Below are positions 41,165 through 49,052 of a stretch of DNA of 64,000 bases, in pieces; the first letter of the stretch is position 1, and each line of letters starts with the position of its first letter. A program made the position numbers and the translations under genes. This DNA comes from a virus. Under the pieces are notes generated by a model. That model did no database searches. It worked only from the letters and a program-made list of their open reading frames with translations, and was not told the DNA's origin. The stretch covers positions 87,965-151,964 of IMG/VR virus record IMGVR_UViG_3300033149_003257. One strand, 5' to 3'.

Positions 41165-41467
41165 ATGAAAGGAGCAAATGAAAAATTCTTTGATAGCAAG
41201 AGTGTAAAAAGGAGATTAGAAATACAAAAATCTTCTAAAAAGAATAAAAGTATGTTAGAAATTTTAGAAACTGAAAATGAACAACGATATTTAGAGAAAG
41301 AAGTTGCTGATAAATTAAGAATAAAAATTAAAGAAATAAATGAAATATTAAAAGAATGTGATAATTTACAAATAGACGTTGATATAAATTATAATAATCT
41401 TCCAAGTAGAATATATATAAATAATATTAGAAAGATAATAAACTTAGTTGAAGGAGAAATTAAATGA
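41165..41467 (+). CDS. hypothetical helical protein, 100 aa
   Basis: This protein is strongly charged and almost entirely helical in appearance, with KSSKKNKSMLEILE and a long coiled-coil-like EKEVADKLRIKIKEINEIL stretch. It overlaps the next gene start in ATGA. AAGGAG lies inside its first codons, so the real start may be slightly different. No family is recognised. Confidence 0.5.
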   Translation: MKGANEKFFDSKSVKRRLEIQKSSKKNKSMLEILETENEQRYLEKEVADKLRIKIKEINEILKECDNLQIDVDINYNNLPSRIYINNIRKIINLVEGEIK

Positions 41468-42387
41468 ATATAGTAATAACAGGTGGTGCTGGTTTTATTG
41501 GTTCACATTTAGCAGATAGATTAATAGAATCTAGTTATTTAAATAAAGTTTTTATATTAGATAATTTAATTACAGGAAGAATGGATAATGTAAATCCAGA
41601 AGCAATTTTTTATAATATAGATATTTCAGATACTGAAAAAGTTGAAGAATTTTTTAGGGGAAAGAAAATTGATATTGTAATTCATGCAGCCGCTACTGGA
41701 GCTGATCCAAATAATTGGAAAATGGATACAATGTCAAATGTTTTAGGAACTGTTAATATAGTTAAACAATCTTTATTGTGTAGAATAGAAAGATTAATTT
41801 ATTTTCAAACTTCTCTTTGTTATGGAACTCCTCAAACAAACCCAATAACTTTAGATCATCCAATAAATCCTACTAATAGTTATTCAATAACAAAAACAGC
41901 AGCTGAAAGATATATTGCAATGAGTGGACTTAATTTTATATCTTTTAGATTAGCTAATTGTTATGGACCTAGAAATTTAGCTGGTGCTGTTCCAACTTTT
42001 TATCATAGGTTAAGTCAAGGACAATCATGTTTTGTATATAATACTCGAAGAGATTTTGTATATATTGAAGATTTGGTTAACATTGTTATGAGAGCTGTTT
42101 GTGGTTATGGAGAAAAAGGATATTATCATATTTCTACTGGAAAAGATTATCCCATATTAGATATATATAATATTGTTGCAAATCAACTTGGAATTGATAC
42201 AAAACCTGAAATAAAACCAATGATGAAAGAAGATGTTGAAAGTATATTATTAGATCCATCAGTTACTAAAAAAGTTTTTGAAGTGATTCCAAGAACTCTC
42301 TTAGATTATGGAATTAGAAAAGCAATTAATTGGTATAAAGAGCATGGTATTACTGAAACATATACTCATTTACCAAAGGAGAAATAA
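41464..42387 (+). CDS. NAD-dependent sugar epimerase (GalE-like)
   Basis: This 307-aa extended SDR has the standard glycine motif GGAGFIGSHLADRL, a VIHAAATGADPNNW strand, QTSLCYG, the catalytic YSITK pair and the AGAVPTFYHRL substrate region with FVYIEDLVNIV. It is an epimerase or dehydratase acting on a nucleotide sugar; C4 epimerisation is a reasonable guess from the GalE-like sequence. It precedes a class I methyltransferase by 2 nt. It is the third SDR-type sugar enzyme in the operon, so the pathway needs several modification steps. Confidence 0.8.
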   Translation: MNIVITGGAGFIGSHLADRLIESSYLNKVFILDNLITGRMDNVNPEAIFYNIDISDTEKVEEFFRGKKIDIVIHAAATGADPNNWKMDTMSNVLGTVNIVKQSLLCRIERLIYFQTSLCYGTPQTNPITLDHPINPTNSYSITKTAAERYIAMSGLNFISFRLANCYGPRNLAGAVPTFYHRLSQGQSCFVYNTRRDFVYIEDLVNIVMRAVCGYGEKGYYHISTGKDYPILDIYNIVANQLGIDTKPEIKPMMKEDVESILLDPSVTKKVFEVIPRTLLDYGIRKAINWYKEHGITETYTHLPKEK

Positions 42388-42389
42388 AA

Positions 42390-43076
42390 TTGTTATTTAC
42401 TAAAGATTATATAAATATAGTAGATGGAATATATGATTTTATTGATAAAACAGATGATTATATTGATAATTATGAAGAAATATCAAAAGATTGGGCTCAA
42501 TCTCATGTAGATAATAAATCTTTTGTAAGTTTAGAAACTCAAGCAATATTTAATTGTTGTGACCTTTTAGTTCAAAATTATAGACCTGAAAATGTATTAG
42601 ATATAGGTTGTGGTTTTGGATATGTCATTAATAATCTTAAATGTAAAAATAAATTTGGAGTTGATATTTCTTTAAATCAATTAAAATATGTAGATTATAA
42701 TGTAACTAAAATAAGATGTTATGCTAAAGATATTCCATTAAATAATGAATATTTCGATATGATTATTTGTACTGATTTATTTGAGCATGTTCTAGAACCT
42801 TATATGTTAGTTCTTGAAATTGACAGATTATTAAAGAAAGATGGTATTTTATTATTTGCATGTCCTTGGCAACAAGATTTATCTGTATATGAGTCAGAAG
42901 AATACAAAGAAAATTTTAAGAATTATAAATATTTACATTTAAGATCTGTAAATGAAAGTGATATAAAATATTTTAAATTTCATTTTACTGAAGTTGCATC
43001 TACTATGATTACAGTAGCAATGAAAGATATGATGTTTGAACCTTATCCAATAAAATTTATTCAGTTTATAAAATGA
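42390..43076 (+). CDS. class I SAM-dependent methyltransferase
   Basis: This 228-aa enzyme has the SAM-binding motif I NVLDIGCGFGYVINN, the acidic loop FGVDISLNQL after it, and motif IV MIICTDLFEHVLEP, typical of methyltransferase_11 type. TTG start after AAAGGAG. It lies between an epimerase and the asparagine-synthase-like gene, so methylation of the sugar or its carrier is the natural reading. The target atom is not predictable. Confidence 0.75.
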   Translation: MLFTKDYINIVDGIYDFIDKTDDYIDNYEEISKDWAQSHVDNKSFVSLETQAIFNCCDLLVQNYRPENVLDIGCGFGYVINNLKCKNKFGVDISLNQLKYVDYNVTKIRCYAKDIPLNNEYFDMIICTDLFEHVLEPYMLVLEIDRLLKKDGILLFACPWQQDLSVYESEEYKENFKNYKYLHLRSVNESDIKYFKFHFTEVASTMITVAMKDMMFEPYPIKFIQFIK

Positions 43077-43240
43077 TAGATATAAAAAAATTAGAAAAAC
43101 ATGTAAAATTATGTAAAAGAAATTTGAACTCAAAAAGAGTAATTTGTTGTGCTTCTTGTCCATTTGAAGATATTATTATTAAATATTATCCAGATTTAAA
43201 AGAAAAATTCTATAACAAAAGAGAGGAATTAAAAAAATGA
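43073..43240 (+). CDS. small CCxxC phage protein, 55 aa
   Basis: This ORF of 55 codons overlaps both neighbours (ATGA at the start, ATGA at the end). It begins MIDIKKLEKHVKLCKRNL and has a CCASCPFEDI motif, followed by a helix ending KREELKK. The CC-x2-C with Phe-Glu is a recurring mark of small phage zinc-type proteins; the protein at 63456-63644 is related in size and layout. The double coupling and cysteine motif make it likely real. Function is unknown. Confidence 0.65.
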   Translation: MIDIKKLEKHVKLCKRNLNSKRVICCASCPFEDIIIKYYPDLKEKFYNKREELKK

Positions 43241-44484
43241 ATATATCTTATAAATATAAAAATAAGATTTTTAATAACATAAGAGATATTATTGAAAATA
43301 ATCGATTATATCCAGATTTTCATTTCTTTCAAGAAGAGTTTATTCCATTTCAAGGATTTATGTCTGGAAGAACTTTTTTTGAAGGAGTGTCTATACATTC
43401 GGATATTAAATTTGATGTATTAGATCAAAGACAAGAAGAATTTAATTTTGATTTTTTTGTTACTTGTATTAATAAATATCTTCGTAATCATGATTATAAA
43501 TCTTTAAAGAATCCAATTTCTGCTGTGTCTGGTGGAGTTGATTCTTCTACTATTGCATTAACATTAAAACCATCAACAATATATTCTGGGTATTATGAAG
43601 GAGATGATTTTTTTAGTGAACTTCCATATTCTAGTTTAGTAGCGTCTGCAATTGATGCTAAACATTATAAATTTAAATTAGACGAAGATGATTTTATTAA
43701 CAATTTATCTGATTATTTTGAGGTTATAGGAAATCCAATTGCTGGTATGGGTGGAGTAATGGAATTTACTTTAATTAAGAAGATTCTTAAAGAAGTAGAT
43801 ACTGATGTAATATTATTTGGAAATGGTGGTGATGAAATATTTTTGGGATATTACTTTAATTATTTTGTAAAAGAATTTTATGAATATGGTCAACAAAAAC
43901 CACTATACATGCCAAATTTTTATCCACAGAAAAAGTCGATTACTAATAATGTTATAGATTTTATGATTCTTTCTTCTCTCAATAGAGGATCAGTTGATTT
44001 TATGTATACTGATTTTGTTTATTCAAAATTACTTCCACAATTAGAGAAAATGAACTCAATTCTTGAAAAGATTTTATATGTTAATATTAATTATACTTTA
44101 CCGTCATTACTACATCCATATAATCAATATTCTCATGAATTTGGAATTAAATGTTTGAATCCATTGTCTAATGAAGATTTTATAAAAAACTCACTATATC
44201 TTAATACTCCAATTTCTGAAGTTCCAAAGAAAAGATTGAGAGATATAAATCCAATTCTACCAGATGAAATTAAATATAATTTTGTTAAAAGAGGTTTTCC
44301 AATGCCAATTAAGAATTGGACTAAATTGAGTAAATTAATAGAAAAATATTATCATAGATTTTTTGATAGAAAAGAAGTTAAAATTATAAAACTTCCTTAT
44401 AATGGAATAGATAGATTCGCTTGGGGTGTATTTCAAGTGGAATGGTTTTTAGAACATTATTTTGATAATAATTTTAAGGGATAA
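43237..44484 (+). CDS. asparagine-synthase-like amidotransferase (no glutaminase domain)
   Basis: This 415-aa protein has the PP-loop ATP pyrophosphatase domain of asparagine synthetase B: SGGVDS at residues 98-103, the acidic ILFGNGGDEIFLGYYFNYF motif and the C-terminal GFPMPIKNW. The N-terminal glutaminase domain of AsnB is missing (its first ~90 residues match nothing of it), so it probably uses free ammonia or another protein's ammonia. Homologues in sugar gene clusters amidate uronic acids. Here it sits with an amidohydrolase and an acyltransferase downstream, which fits that idea. Product is inferred. Confidence 0.75.
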   Translation: MNISYKYKNKIFNNIRDIIENNRLYPDFHFFQEEFIPFQGFMSGRTFFEGVSIHSDIKFDVLDQRQEEFNFDFFVTCINKYLRNHDYKSLKNPISAVSGGVDSSTIALTLKPSTIYSGYYEGDDFFSELPYSSLVASAIDAKHYKFKLDEDDFINNLSDYFEVIGNPIAGMGGVMEFTLIKKILKEVDTDVILFGNGGDEIFLGYYFNYFVKEFYEYGQQKPLYMPNFYPQKKSITNNVIDFMILSSLNRGSVDFMYTDFVYSKLLPQLEKMNSILEKILYVNINYTLPSLLHPYNQYSHEFGIKCLNPLSNEDFIKNSLYLNTPISEVPKKRLRDINPILPDEIKYNFVKRGFPMPIKNWTKLSKLIEKYYHRFFDRKEVKIIKLPYNGIDRFAWGVFQVEWFLEHYFDNNFKG

Positions 44485-44487
44485 AAA

Positions 44488-45249
44488 ATGAAAGTAATAG
44501 ATTTTCATATACATATAGGTAAAACAGAAAAAACTAGGTTTTATTGTACTTTTGATAATCTTCAAAATAAAATTTCAAGTGGAGAAATTGATAAAGCTGT
44601 AATTTTTCCGAATGTATCAAGTATAATTAAAGATAGTGAACTAAATAGTAAATTTTTTCATGAAACAGATAATTATTTTGATATGATTTCTTCAAATATA
44701 TATCTTTTTCTTCTTGTAGATCCTAATGATAAAGAAACTTTAAATCAAATTATTAATAATCAAAATGTTATTAATGGAGTTAAATTTCATCCAAGTATTA
44801 CAAGAGTAACTGCTGATAGTAGTAGAATGGATCCATTTTGGGAAGTATGTAAAATTCATCATTATCCAGTAATTGTTCATTGTGGGAGAGATGCAATTAG
44901 TAATATAATATATTTAATTACAGCTGCAAGAAAACATAAAGATGTAAACTTTATTGGAGCACATCTTGGAGGAAATGCTACAGATATTATAGATAAATCA
45001 TTATCTATTTTGAAACAAGAAAAAAATTTAGATAATTTATATTTAGATACTTCTTCTGGAAGATTTCCAGAATTAATAAAAACTGCAGTTGAATCAATAG
45101 GAGCAGAAAGAATAATTTTTGGTTCTGATATTCCTTATGCTGATTTAAAAATTAGTAAATTATGTGTAGAGTTTGCTAATATAAAAGATAGTGAAAAGGA
45201 GTTGATTTTTTATAAAAATGCTGAAATATTATTGGAAAACACTAATTAG
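44488..45249 (+). CDS. metal-dependent amidohydrolase (TIM barrel)
   Basis: This 253-aa amidohydrolase-2-type enzyme has FHIHIG with the N-terminal metal-binding His-x-His, a GVKFHPSITR strand with Lys and His, VIVHCGR, the FIGAHLGG histidine strand and IIFGSDIPY with the final Asp. These are the metal-binding and catalytic positions of the superfamily. It lies 3 nt after the asparagine-synthase-like gene and overlaps the acyltransferase gene by 32 nt. Likely acts on a C-N or C-C bond in the same pathway (deamidation, decarboxylation or hydrolysis). Confidence 0.7.
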   Translation: MKVIDFHIHIGKTEKTRFYCTFDNLQNKISSGEIDKAVIFPNVSSIIKDSELNSKFFHETDNYFDMISSNIYLFLLVDPNDKETLNQIINNQNVINGVKFHPSITRVTADSSRMDPFWEVCKIHHYPVIVHCGRDAISNIIYLITAARKHKDVNFIGAHLGGNATDIIDKSLSILKQEKNLDNLYLDTSSGRFPELIKTAVESIGAERIIFGSDIPYADLKISKLCVEFANIKDSEKELIFYKNAEILLENTN

Positions 45250-45799
45250 TTTAATTCGTGGGCTTATATATGGAAAGCAGTTATGTTTTATTGGAACAAA
45301 CGTAAAATTGGGAAAGAATGTTAGAATAAGTTATTTGGTTTCAATAGAAGATAATTGTCAAATTGGTAATAATACTTTTATTGGATATTGTTGTATATTA
45401 AGACCTAATGTTAAAATTGGAAATGATTGTTCTTTTGGTCATTTAACTGTTATTGAGAAAAATGTTATAATTAAAAATCGAGTTTCTTTTCATGCTCAAT
45501 GTCATATAACAGAAGGAACATATGTTGAAGATAATGTTTTTGTTGCGCCAATGTTTATGGGAACTAATACAAAAATAATAGATCATGGAAGAAATTTAAA
45601 TCCTCCTATTGAAGGTCCTATTATTAGAAGAGCCGTAAGAATAGCCTCTAATGTAAAATTACTTCCTGGAGTTGAAATAGGAGAGAATGCTTTAATTGGA
45701 ATCGGTTCTGTAGTTACTAAAGATGTTCCTCCAAGAGAAATATGGTTTGGAAATCCAGCTAGAAAATTTGGAAATGTGAAGGAAGATGAAATTTTATGA
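45218..45799 (+). CDS. left-handed beta-helix (hexapeptide) acyltransferase
   Basis: This 193-aa acyltransferase has the hexapeptide repeat coil: GTNVKLGKNVRI, NCQIGNNTFIG, NVKIGNDCSFG, NVIIKNRVSF, ASNVKLLPGVEIGENALIG and the closing GSVVTKDVPPREIW. The putative catalytic His is in SFHAQCHITEG. It uses an acyl-CoA to acylate an amino sugar, and it pairs naturally with the DegT aminotransferase upstream. The middle loop with VAPMFMGTNTKI is unusual for the family. The start overlaps the amidohydrolase by 32 nt; a long gap from AAGGAG to the ATG leaves the start less certain. Confidence 0.75.
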   Translation: MLKYYWKTLISLIRGLIYGKQLCFIGTNVKLGKNVRISYLVSIEDNCQIGNNTFIGYCCILRPNVKIGNDCSFGHLTVIEKNVIIKNRVSFHAQCHITEGTYVEDNVFVAPMFMGTNTKIIDHGRNLNPPIEGPIIRRAVRIASNVKLLPGVEIGENALIGIGSVVTKDVPPREIWFGNPARKFGNVKEDEIL

Positions 45800-46125
45800 G
45801 AAAAAATGAAAACTCATGTAAAGGATGTGAATTTTTAGGTAGTGATTCATGTAGAGATATATTTTGGTATGTTTGTAGTCATGATTCCATACTAGAAGAA
45901 TATCCAGAAGCATTAATATTAAATCAAGATTTAGAAACTCCAGATTGGTGTCCGTTAAGAATTTCTAATGATGATATTGAAATTGAAAAAGTGATTAATT
46001 ACATTAGAAAATTTAAAAATCAAATTAAAAGAGTTTATGGATCTTATAATCATGGAAGTGTTTTCTCACCTGTTTATACTCAAGAAAATTCCCCACCTGA
46101 TCAGATAATTATTGTATTTAAATAA
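45796..46125 (+). CDS. cysteine-motif hypothetical protein, 109 aa
   Basis: This protein overlaps the acyltransferase stop by 4 nt (ATGA). Its Cys motifs are CKGCEFLGSDSCRDIF, YVCSH and PDWCPLR, consistent with a small metal site. The C-terminal half is mixed alpha/beta, with no enzyme motif. It marks the end of the strictly coupled run before a decayed gene. Function is unknown. Confidence 0.6.
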   Translation: MRKNENSCKGCEFLGSDSCRDIFWYVCSHDSILEEYPEALILNQDLETPDWCPLRISNDDIEIEKVINYIRKFKNQIKRVYGSYNHGSVFSPVYTQENSPPDQIIIVFK

Positions 46126-46136
46126 GAAAGAAAAAT

Positions 46137-46332
46137 ATGGAAATATTATGTCCACGTTGTGAGAAAACAATAATATTAAATTGATATTGAAGGTGGATTA
46201 TTTGATCCTAGTTTATTACTAAAGAGATTTAAAACAGACCGAGAAAAATGTGGTTTTAGATGTCAAAATTGTAATTTTTTAGTTAGTGAATATATAATAT
46301 GGAGAGTTTGTAAAAGGATATTTATATTTTGA
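46137..46332 (+). pseudogene. broken zinc-ribbon gene (frameshift)
   Basis: ATG at 46137 opens MEILCPRCEKTIILN and hits TGA at once. One base later another frame continues DIEGGLFDPSLLLKRF, CGFRCQNCNFLV and VCKRIFIF to a TGA at 46330-46332 that overlaps the next TTG start. Together they have the CPRC...CGFRCQNC pattern of a zinc ribbon. A one-base deletion or insertion near 46183 separates the halves. Confidence 0.65.
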
Positions 46333-46802
46333 TTGCATATTTAGAAATTACTACATGGGTTGGAAGCTCAGTTGTTTATGGAGAACATTATTACGGAAAA
46401 ATATTTTTTGGACAAGATTATGTTGATGTATATACAATACTTACTAGAACAGAAGCTATAAAATTAAATAAAGCAGAAGAATGGAGTGTATTTCCATATG
46501 GGATCAGATATAAACAAGGAGAAGAAACTTCTAGATTTACTGATAAAAAGAAATTAATTAAATGTGCTACAGAAGTATTTAATAAAAAAATTAAACCGAA
46601 AGGATTTAATATTTTGTTAGAATGTTCTAAATGTATTATAGACCCATGTTATATGATAATAGGACCCGATAATATAAAAAGTAAAGCTAATAAATTGTGG
46701 AAGCAATTTGAAAAATTTAATGGTTGGGAATGTGATAAAGTTAATGAATCTAAAGTTCAAAAGATTTGTGATGAATGGAGTAAATTAATAAATGGAGGAT
46801 AA
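46329..46802 (+). CDS. hypothetical protein, 157 aa
   Basis: This is an unrecognised mixed alpha/beta protein with YLEITTWVGSSVVYGEHYYG at the start and CSKCIIDPCYM in the middle. TTG start overlapping the TGA of the broken zinc-ribbon gene; AAAGGA lies 11 nt before it. It has no membrane segment. Part of the run of small genes between the acyltransferase and the pyrimidine genes. Function is unknown. Confidence 0.55.
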   Translation: MIAYLEITTWVGSSVVYGEHYYGKIFFGQDYVDVYTILTRTEAIKLNKAEEWSVFPYGIRYKQGEETSRFTDKKKLIKCATEVFNKKIKPKGFNILLECSKCIIDPCYMIIGPDNIKSKANKLWKQFEKFNGWECDKVNESKVQKICDEWSKLINGG

Positions 46803-46805
46803 ATT

Positions 46806-46991
46806 ATGTGGAATCTTAAATTATTACTGAATTATTGTGAAGATAATCATGTTTATTTAAATGGAAAATGGGTTCCATCTCGTCCTTTAAATGGACAAAA
46901 AAATATATATCCTTTTTGGAAACGAATTAAAGATTCTTGGAAAGTATTTAAATGTAAAGCAGAAGCATTTGAGTGGCCAGAAGGACAATAA
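46806..46991 (+). CDS. conserved small phage protein, 61 aa
   Basis: This protein is a recognisable phage family: LKLLLNYCEDNHVYLNGKWV, then PSRPLNGQ and FKCKAEAFEWPEGQ at the end. Such proteins are common in phages of many hosts but have no known role. It starts 3 nt after the previous stop (GGAGG site) and its stop overlaps the next start in TAATG. Confidence 0.7.
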   Translation: MWNLKLLLNYCEDNHVYLNGKWVPSRPLNGQKNIYPFWKRIKDSWKVFKCKAEAFEWPEGQ

Positions 46992-47347
46992 TGAAAGAAT
47001 TACTATTTTCAGTAACTAAGAAAGATTTAGACATCCAATTTTTTTCTGGAAAAGGTGCTGGTGGTCAACATAGGAATAAACATCAGAATTGTGTTCGTAT
47101 GGTTCATAAAGATTCTGGAGTTATTGTTACTGGTCAAAATAGTAGAAGTAGAAAAGCTAATATAAAAGAAGCTTTTAATAATTTAGTTAAACATCCTAAA
47201 TTTAAAATATGGTTAAATAGAACAGCACAAGAAATTATAAATAATGAAAATATAAACCAAACAGTTGATTCAATGATGGACCTTAAAAATCTAAAAATAG
47301 AAGTTAAAGATAAAGATGGAAATTGGGTAGAAAAAAATAATATTTAA
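46991..47347 (+). CDS. GGQ-motif peptide-release-factor-like protein
   Basis: This protein of about 118 aa has the class I release-factor catalytic domain: FFSGKGAGGQHRNKHQNCV includes the GGQ that hydrolyses peptidyl-tRNA, followed by VRMVHKDSGVIVTGQNSRS and the basic helix. No codon-recognition domain is present, so it resembles the ribosome-rescue factor ArfB/YaeJ or the small RF-like proteins of phages. The C-terminal tail is charged but not the Arg/Lys-rich tail of ArfB. Start: ATG at 46991 overlapping the previous stop. A role in ribosome rescue or shut-off of host translation is possible. Confidence 0.75.
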   Translation: MKELLFSVTKKDLDIQFFSGKGAGGQHRNKHQNCVRMVHKDSGVIVTGQNSRSRKANIKEAFNNLVKHPKFKIWLNRTAQEIINNENINQTVDSMMDLKNLKIEVKDKDGNWVEKNNI

Positions 47348-47357
47348 AAAGAAAATA

Positions 47358-47390
47358 ATACTAATTATTTAGAACATAATAAAAAAGGAG
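47358..47390 (+). promoter_or_regulatory. GAACA promoter-like element before pyrE-like gene
   Basis: CTAATTATTTAGAACATAATAA (in pieces: TAATTATTTA at 47362-47371, core GAACATAA at 47372-47379) precedes AAAAAAGGAG and the ATG at 47399. It differs from the consensus at the seventh base (T for A). It is the only such site inside the long operon, which suggests that the pyrimidine genes have an extra start. Confidence 0.45.
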
Positions 47391-47398
47391 AATTGTAA

Positions 47399-48103
47399 AT
47401 GAACTATTTAGTTTTTGAAACAATGAAAAAAGTTTTGGAATATGGTGCTTTAGTAATACGAGATGTTGATAATGGTGAAGAACCTTTTTTATATGCATCT
47501 GGTAATTGGGGACCAGGATATGTATCAATTAAAGGTTTAGTTTCTAAACCTCGTCTTTTTGAAAGTATGACATTACAGCTTGCTTCAAAAATATCATATA
47601 TTACAGAAATAGATATTGTAGCTGGAAATGTTACTGGAGGAGTTCCACCTTCTGTTTTATTATCCAAACAATTATCTATATTTTATGGAAAAGATGTACC
47701 TCTTCTTTATGTTAGAGATGCTAGAAAAAAAGGTGGTATGAAAGAACTTGTAACTGGACACCGTTCTGAATATAAACGTAAACATGTTTTAGTTACTGAA
47801 GAGTTAGTAAACTTTGCACAAACTACTTGTAATAGTGTGAATATTTTAAGAGAAATGAATTATTATGTTGATTGTTCTTGTTGTATTTTATTTTATAATA
47901 ATCCAGTTGCTAATGAAATGTTATATAATAATAAAATAACTATAATATATTTATTTACTTTATCAGAATTACTTTATTGTGCAGAATCATGTAATTATTT
48001 TTCAAAAAATTTAATTGATAAATATAGAAACTTTTTAGAAGATCCACTAGATTGGCAAAAGAAGAAGGGATTAGAACCAGTGAAAGGTGGGGGAACTAAA
48101 TAA
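47399..48103 (+). CDS. orotate phosphoribosyltransferase-like protein
   Basis: This 234-aa protein is of the type I phosphoribosyltransferase fold and closest in layout to orotate PRTase: YASGNWGPGYVSIKGLVS, VAGNVTGGVPPSVLLSK, YVRDARKKGGMKELVTGH and the PRPP loop region HVLVTEELVNFAQTTCNSVNIL. In the PRPP motif, Glu-Glu replaces the more usual Asp-Asp (VTEEL here, VDDV in many PRTases). It adds phosphoribose to orotate or another base. The stop overlaps the start of the decarboxylase gene, so the two are coupled as in UMP synthesis. Confidence 0.75.
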   Translation: MNYLVFETMKKVLEYGALVIRDVDNGEEPFLYASGNWGPGYVSIKGLVSKPRLFESMTLQLASKISYITEIDIVAGNVTGGVPPSVLLSKQLSIFYGKDVPLLYVRDARKKGGMKELVTGHRSEYKRKHVLVTEELVNFAQTTCNSVNILREMNYYVDCSCCILFYNNPVANEMLYNNKITIIYLFTLSELLYCAESCNYFSKNLIDKYRNFLEDPLDWQKKKGLEPVKGGGTK

Positions 48104-48783
48104 TGAAATATCCATTTTTGTTTGTTGCTTTAGATAATCTTTTAGATGATGATCCTGAAATATTATATAAATTATCCGAAGTAGATGGAAATTTTGGTTT
48201 TAAAATAAATTTAGATTATCTTTTATTTATGGGTTTAGATATAATTCCATATTTAAAAGCTTTTAATAGACCATTATTTTTTGATTTAAAAATGTTTAAT
48301 GGTAAAAGAACAATGAAAAGATTGGTATATAGATTAGTTGATTCACAAATTGATTTTTTCAATTTTCATATGTTAGCTGATAATCAAATTGAATTTATAA
48401 ATGAAATGGATTTAAAAAATACAAAAGTTTTGGGAGTTACTGTTCTTAGTCATATGAATGAAAGTTATTGTAAATTTATGTTTGGAAAATCATTAATTGA
48501 TGTAATTGGTATATTAGAAACTAAAGCTTTGAGTTTAGGATGTCATGGGGTTATTTTACCACCATTCGCTCTTGGAAAAATCAGACATGGGAATATTATA
48601 AAAGTATCTCCTGGAATTAGGCCAGAATGGTATCAAGATTCAATTCATGTTAATCCTTCTACACCAAAATATGCTGTACAAAATGGTGCAGATATTTTAG
48701 TATGTGGATCTCCAATTATGAAATCCAATGATCCAATTTTAGCTTTGAAAAGAGTGTTAGAAGAAATGGAATGTTCAAAATGA
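48103..48783 (+). CDS. orotidine 5'-phosphate decarboxylase-like protein with Asn for catalytic Asp
   Basis: This 226-aa TIM-barrel protein is of the OMP decarboxylase family. FVALDNL (D11), FGFKINLD (K34) and FFDLKMFNGK (D61, K63) correspond to the catalytic Lys-Asp-Lys-Asp set, and VSPGIRPEW is the phosphate-binding loop. The fourth residue, Asp in DxKxxD of the family, is Asn here (N66). That Asp comes from the neighbouring subunit in the known enzyme and is central to catalysis, so activity may be altered or lost. The gene overlaps both neighbours (ATGA). Partner: the phosphoribosyltransferase just upstream. Confidence 0.75.
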   Translation: MKYPFLFVALDNLLDDDPEILYKLSEVDGNFGFKINLDYLLFMGLDIIPYLKAFNRPLFFDLKMFNGKRTMKRLVYRLVDSQIDFFNFHMLADNQIEFINEMDLKNTKVLGVTVLSHMNESYCKFMFGKSLIDVIGILETKALSLGCHGVILPPFALGKIRHGNIIKVSPGIRPEWYQDSIHVNPSTPKYAVQNGADILVCGSPIMKSNDPILALKRVLEEMECSK

Positions 48784-49052
48784 AAACTCATTGGTTATTT
48801 GGAATAGATCCTAATAAGGAAGTTAAATTTAAAAAAGAAATTGATGAAGAAACTGATTGTAATAAATGTATACATAAAAAGGTTTGTATGAGAGATATGC
48901 CAAAGAGATGTATAAATTTTGAAATGTCAAATTCAAATGCATTTAGTTGTGGAACTTGTGTACATAATTTTACAAGATTCAGTAGAAATTCAATTCCCTG
49001 TTTTTATTGTAAAGATTTTTTGGAGGAGTTTAATGGAAAAGAAAAAAATTAA
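48780..49052 (+). CDS. cysteine-rich hypothetical protein, 90 aa
   Basis: This protein has three cysteine modules: CNKCIHKKVCMRDMPKRC, CGTCVHNF and CFYCKDFL. The spacing suggests one or two zinc sites. Start: ATG at 48780, in ATGA overlap with the decarboxylase stop; a longer start lies inside that gene. It overlaps the next gene by 20 nt. It has no other recognisable domain. Possibly a regulatory or scaffold partner of the neighbouring enzymes, without direct evidence. Confidence 0.55.
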   Translation: MKTHWLFGIDPNKEVKFKKEIDEETDCNKCIHKKVCMRDMPKRCINFEMSNSNAFSCGTCVHNFTRFSRNSIPCFYCKDFLEEFNGKEKN

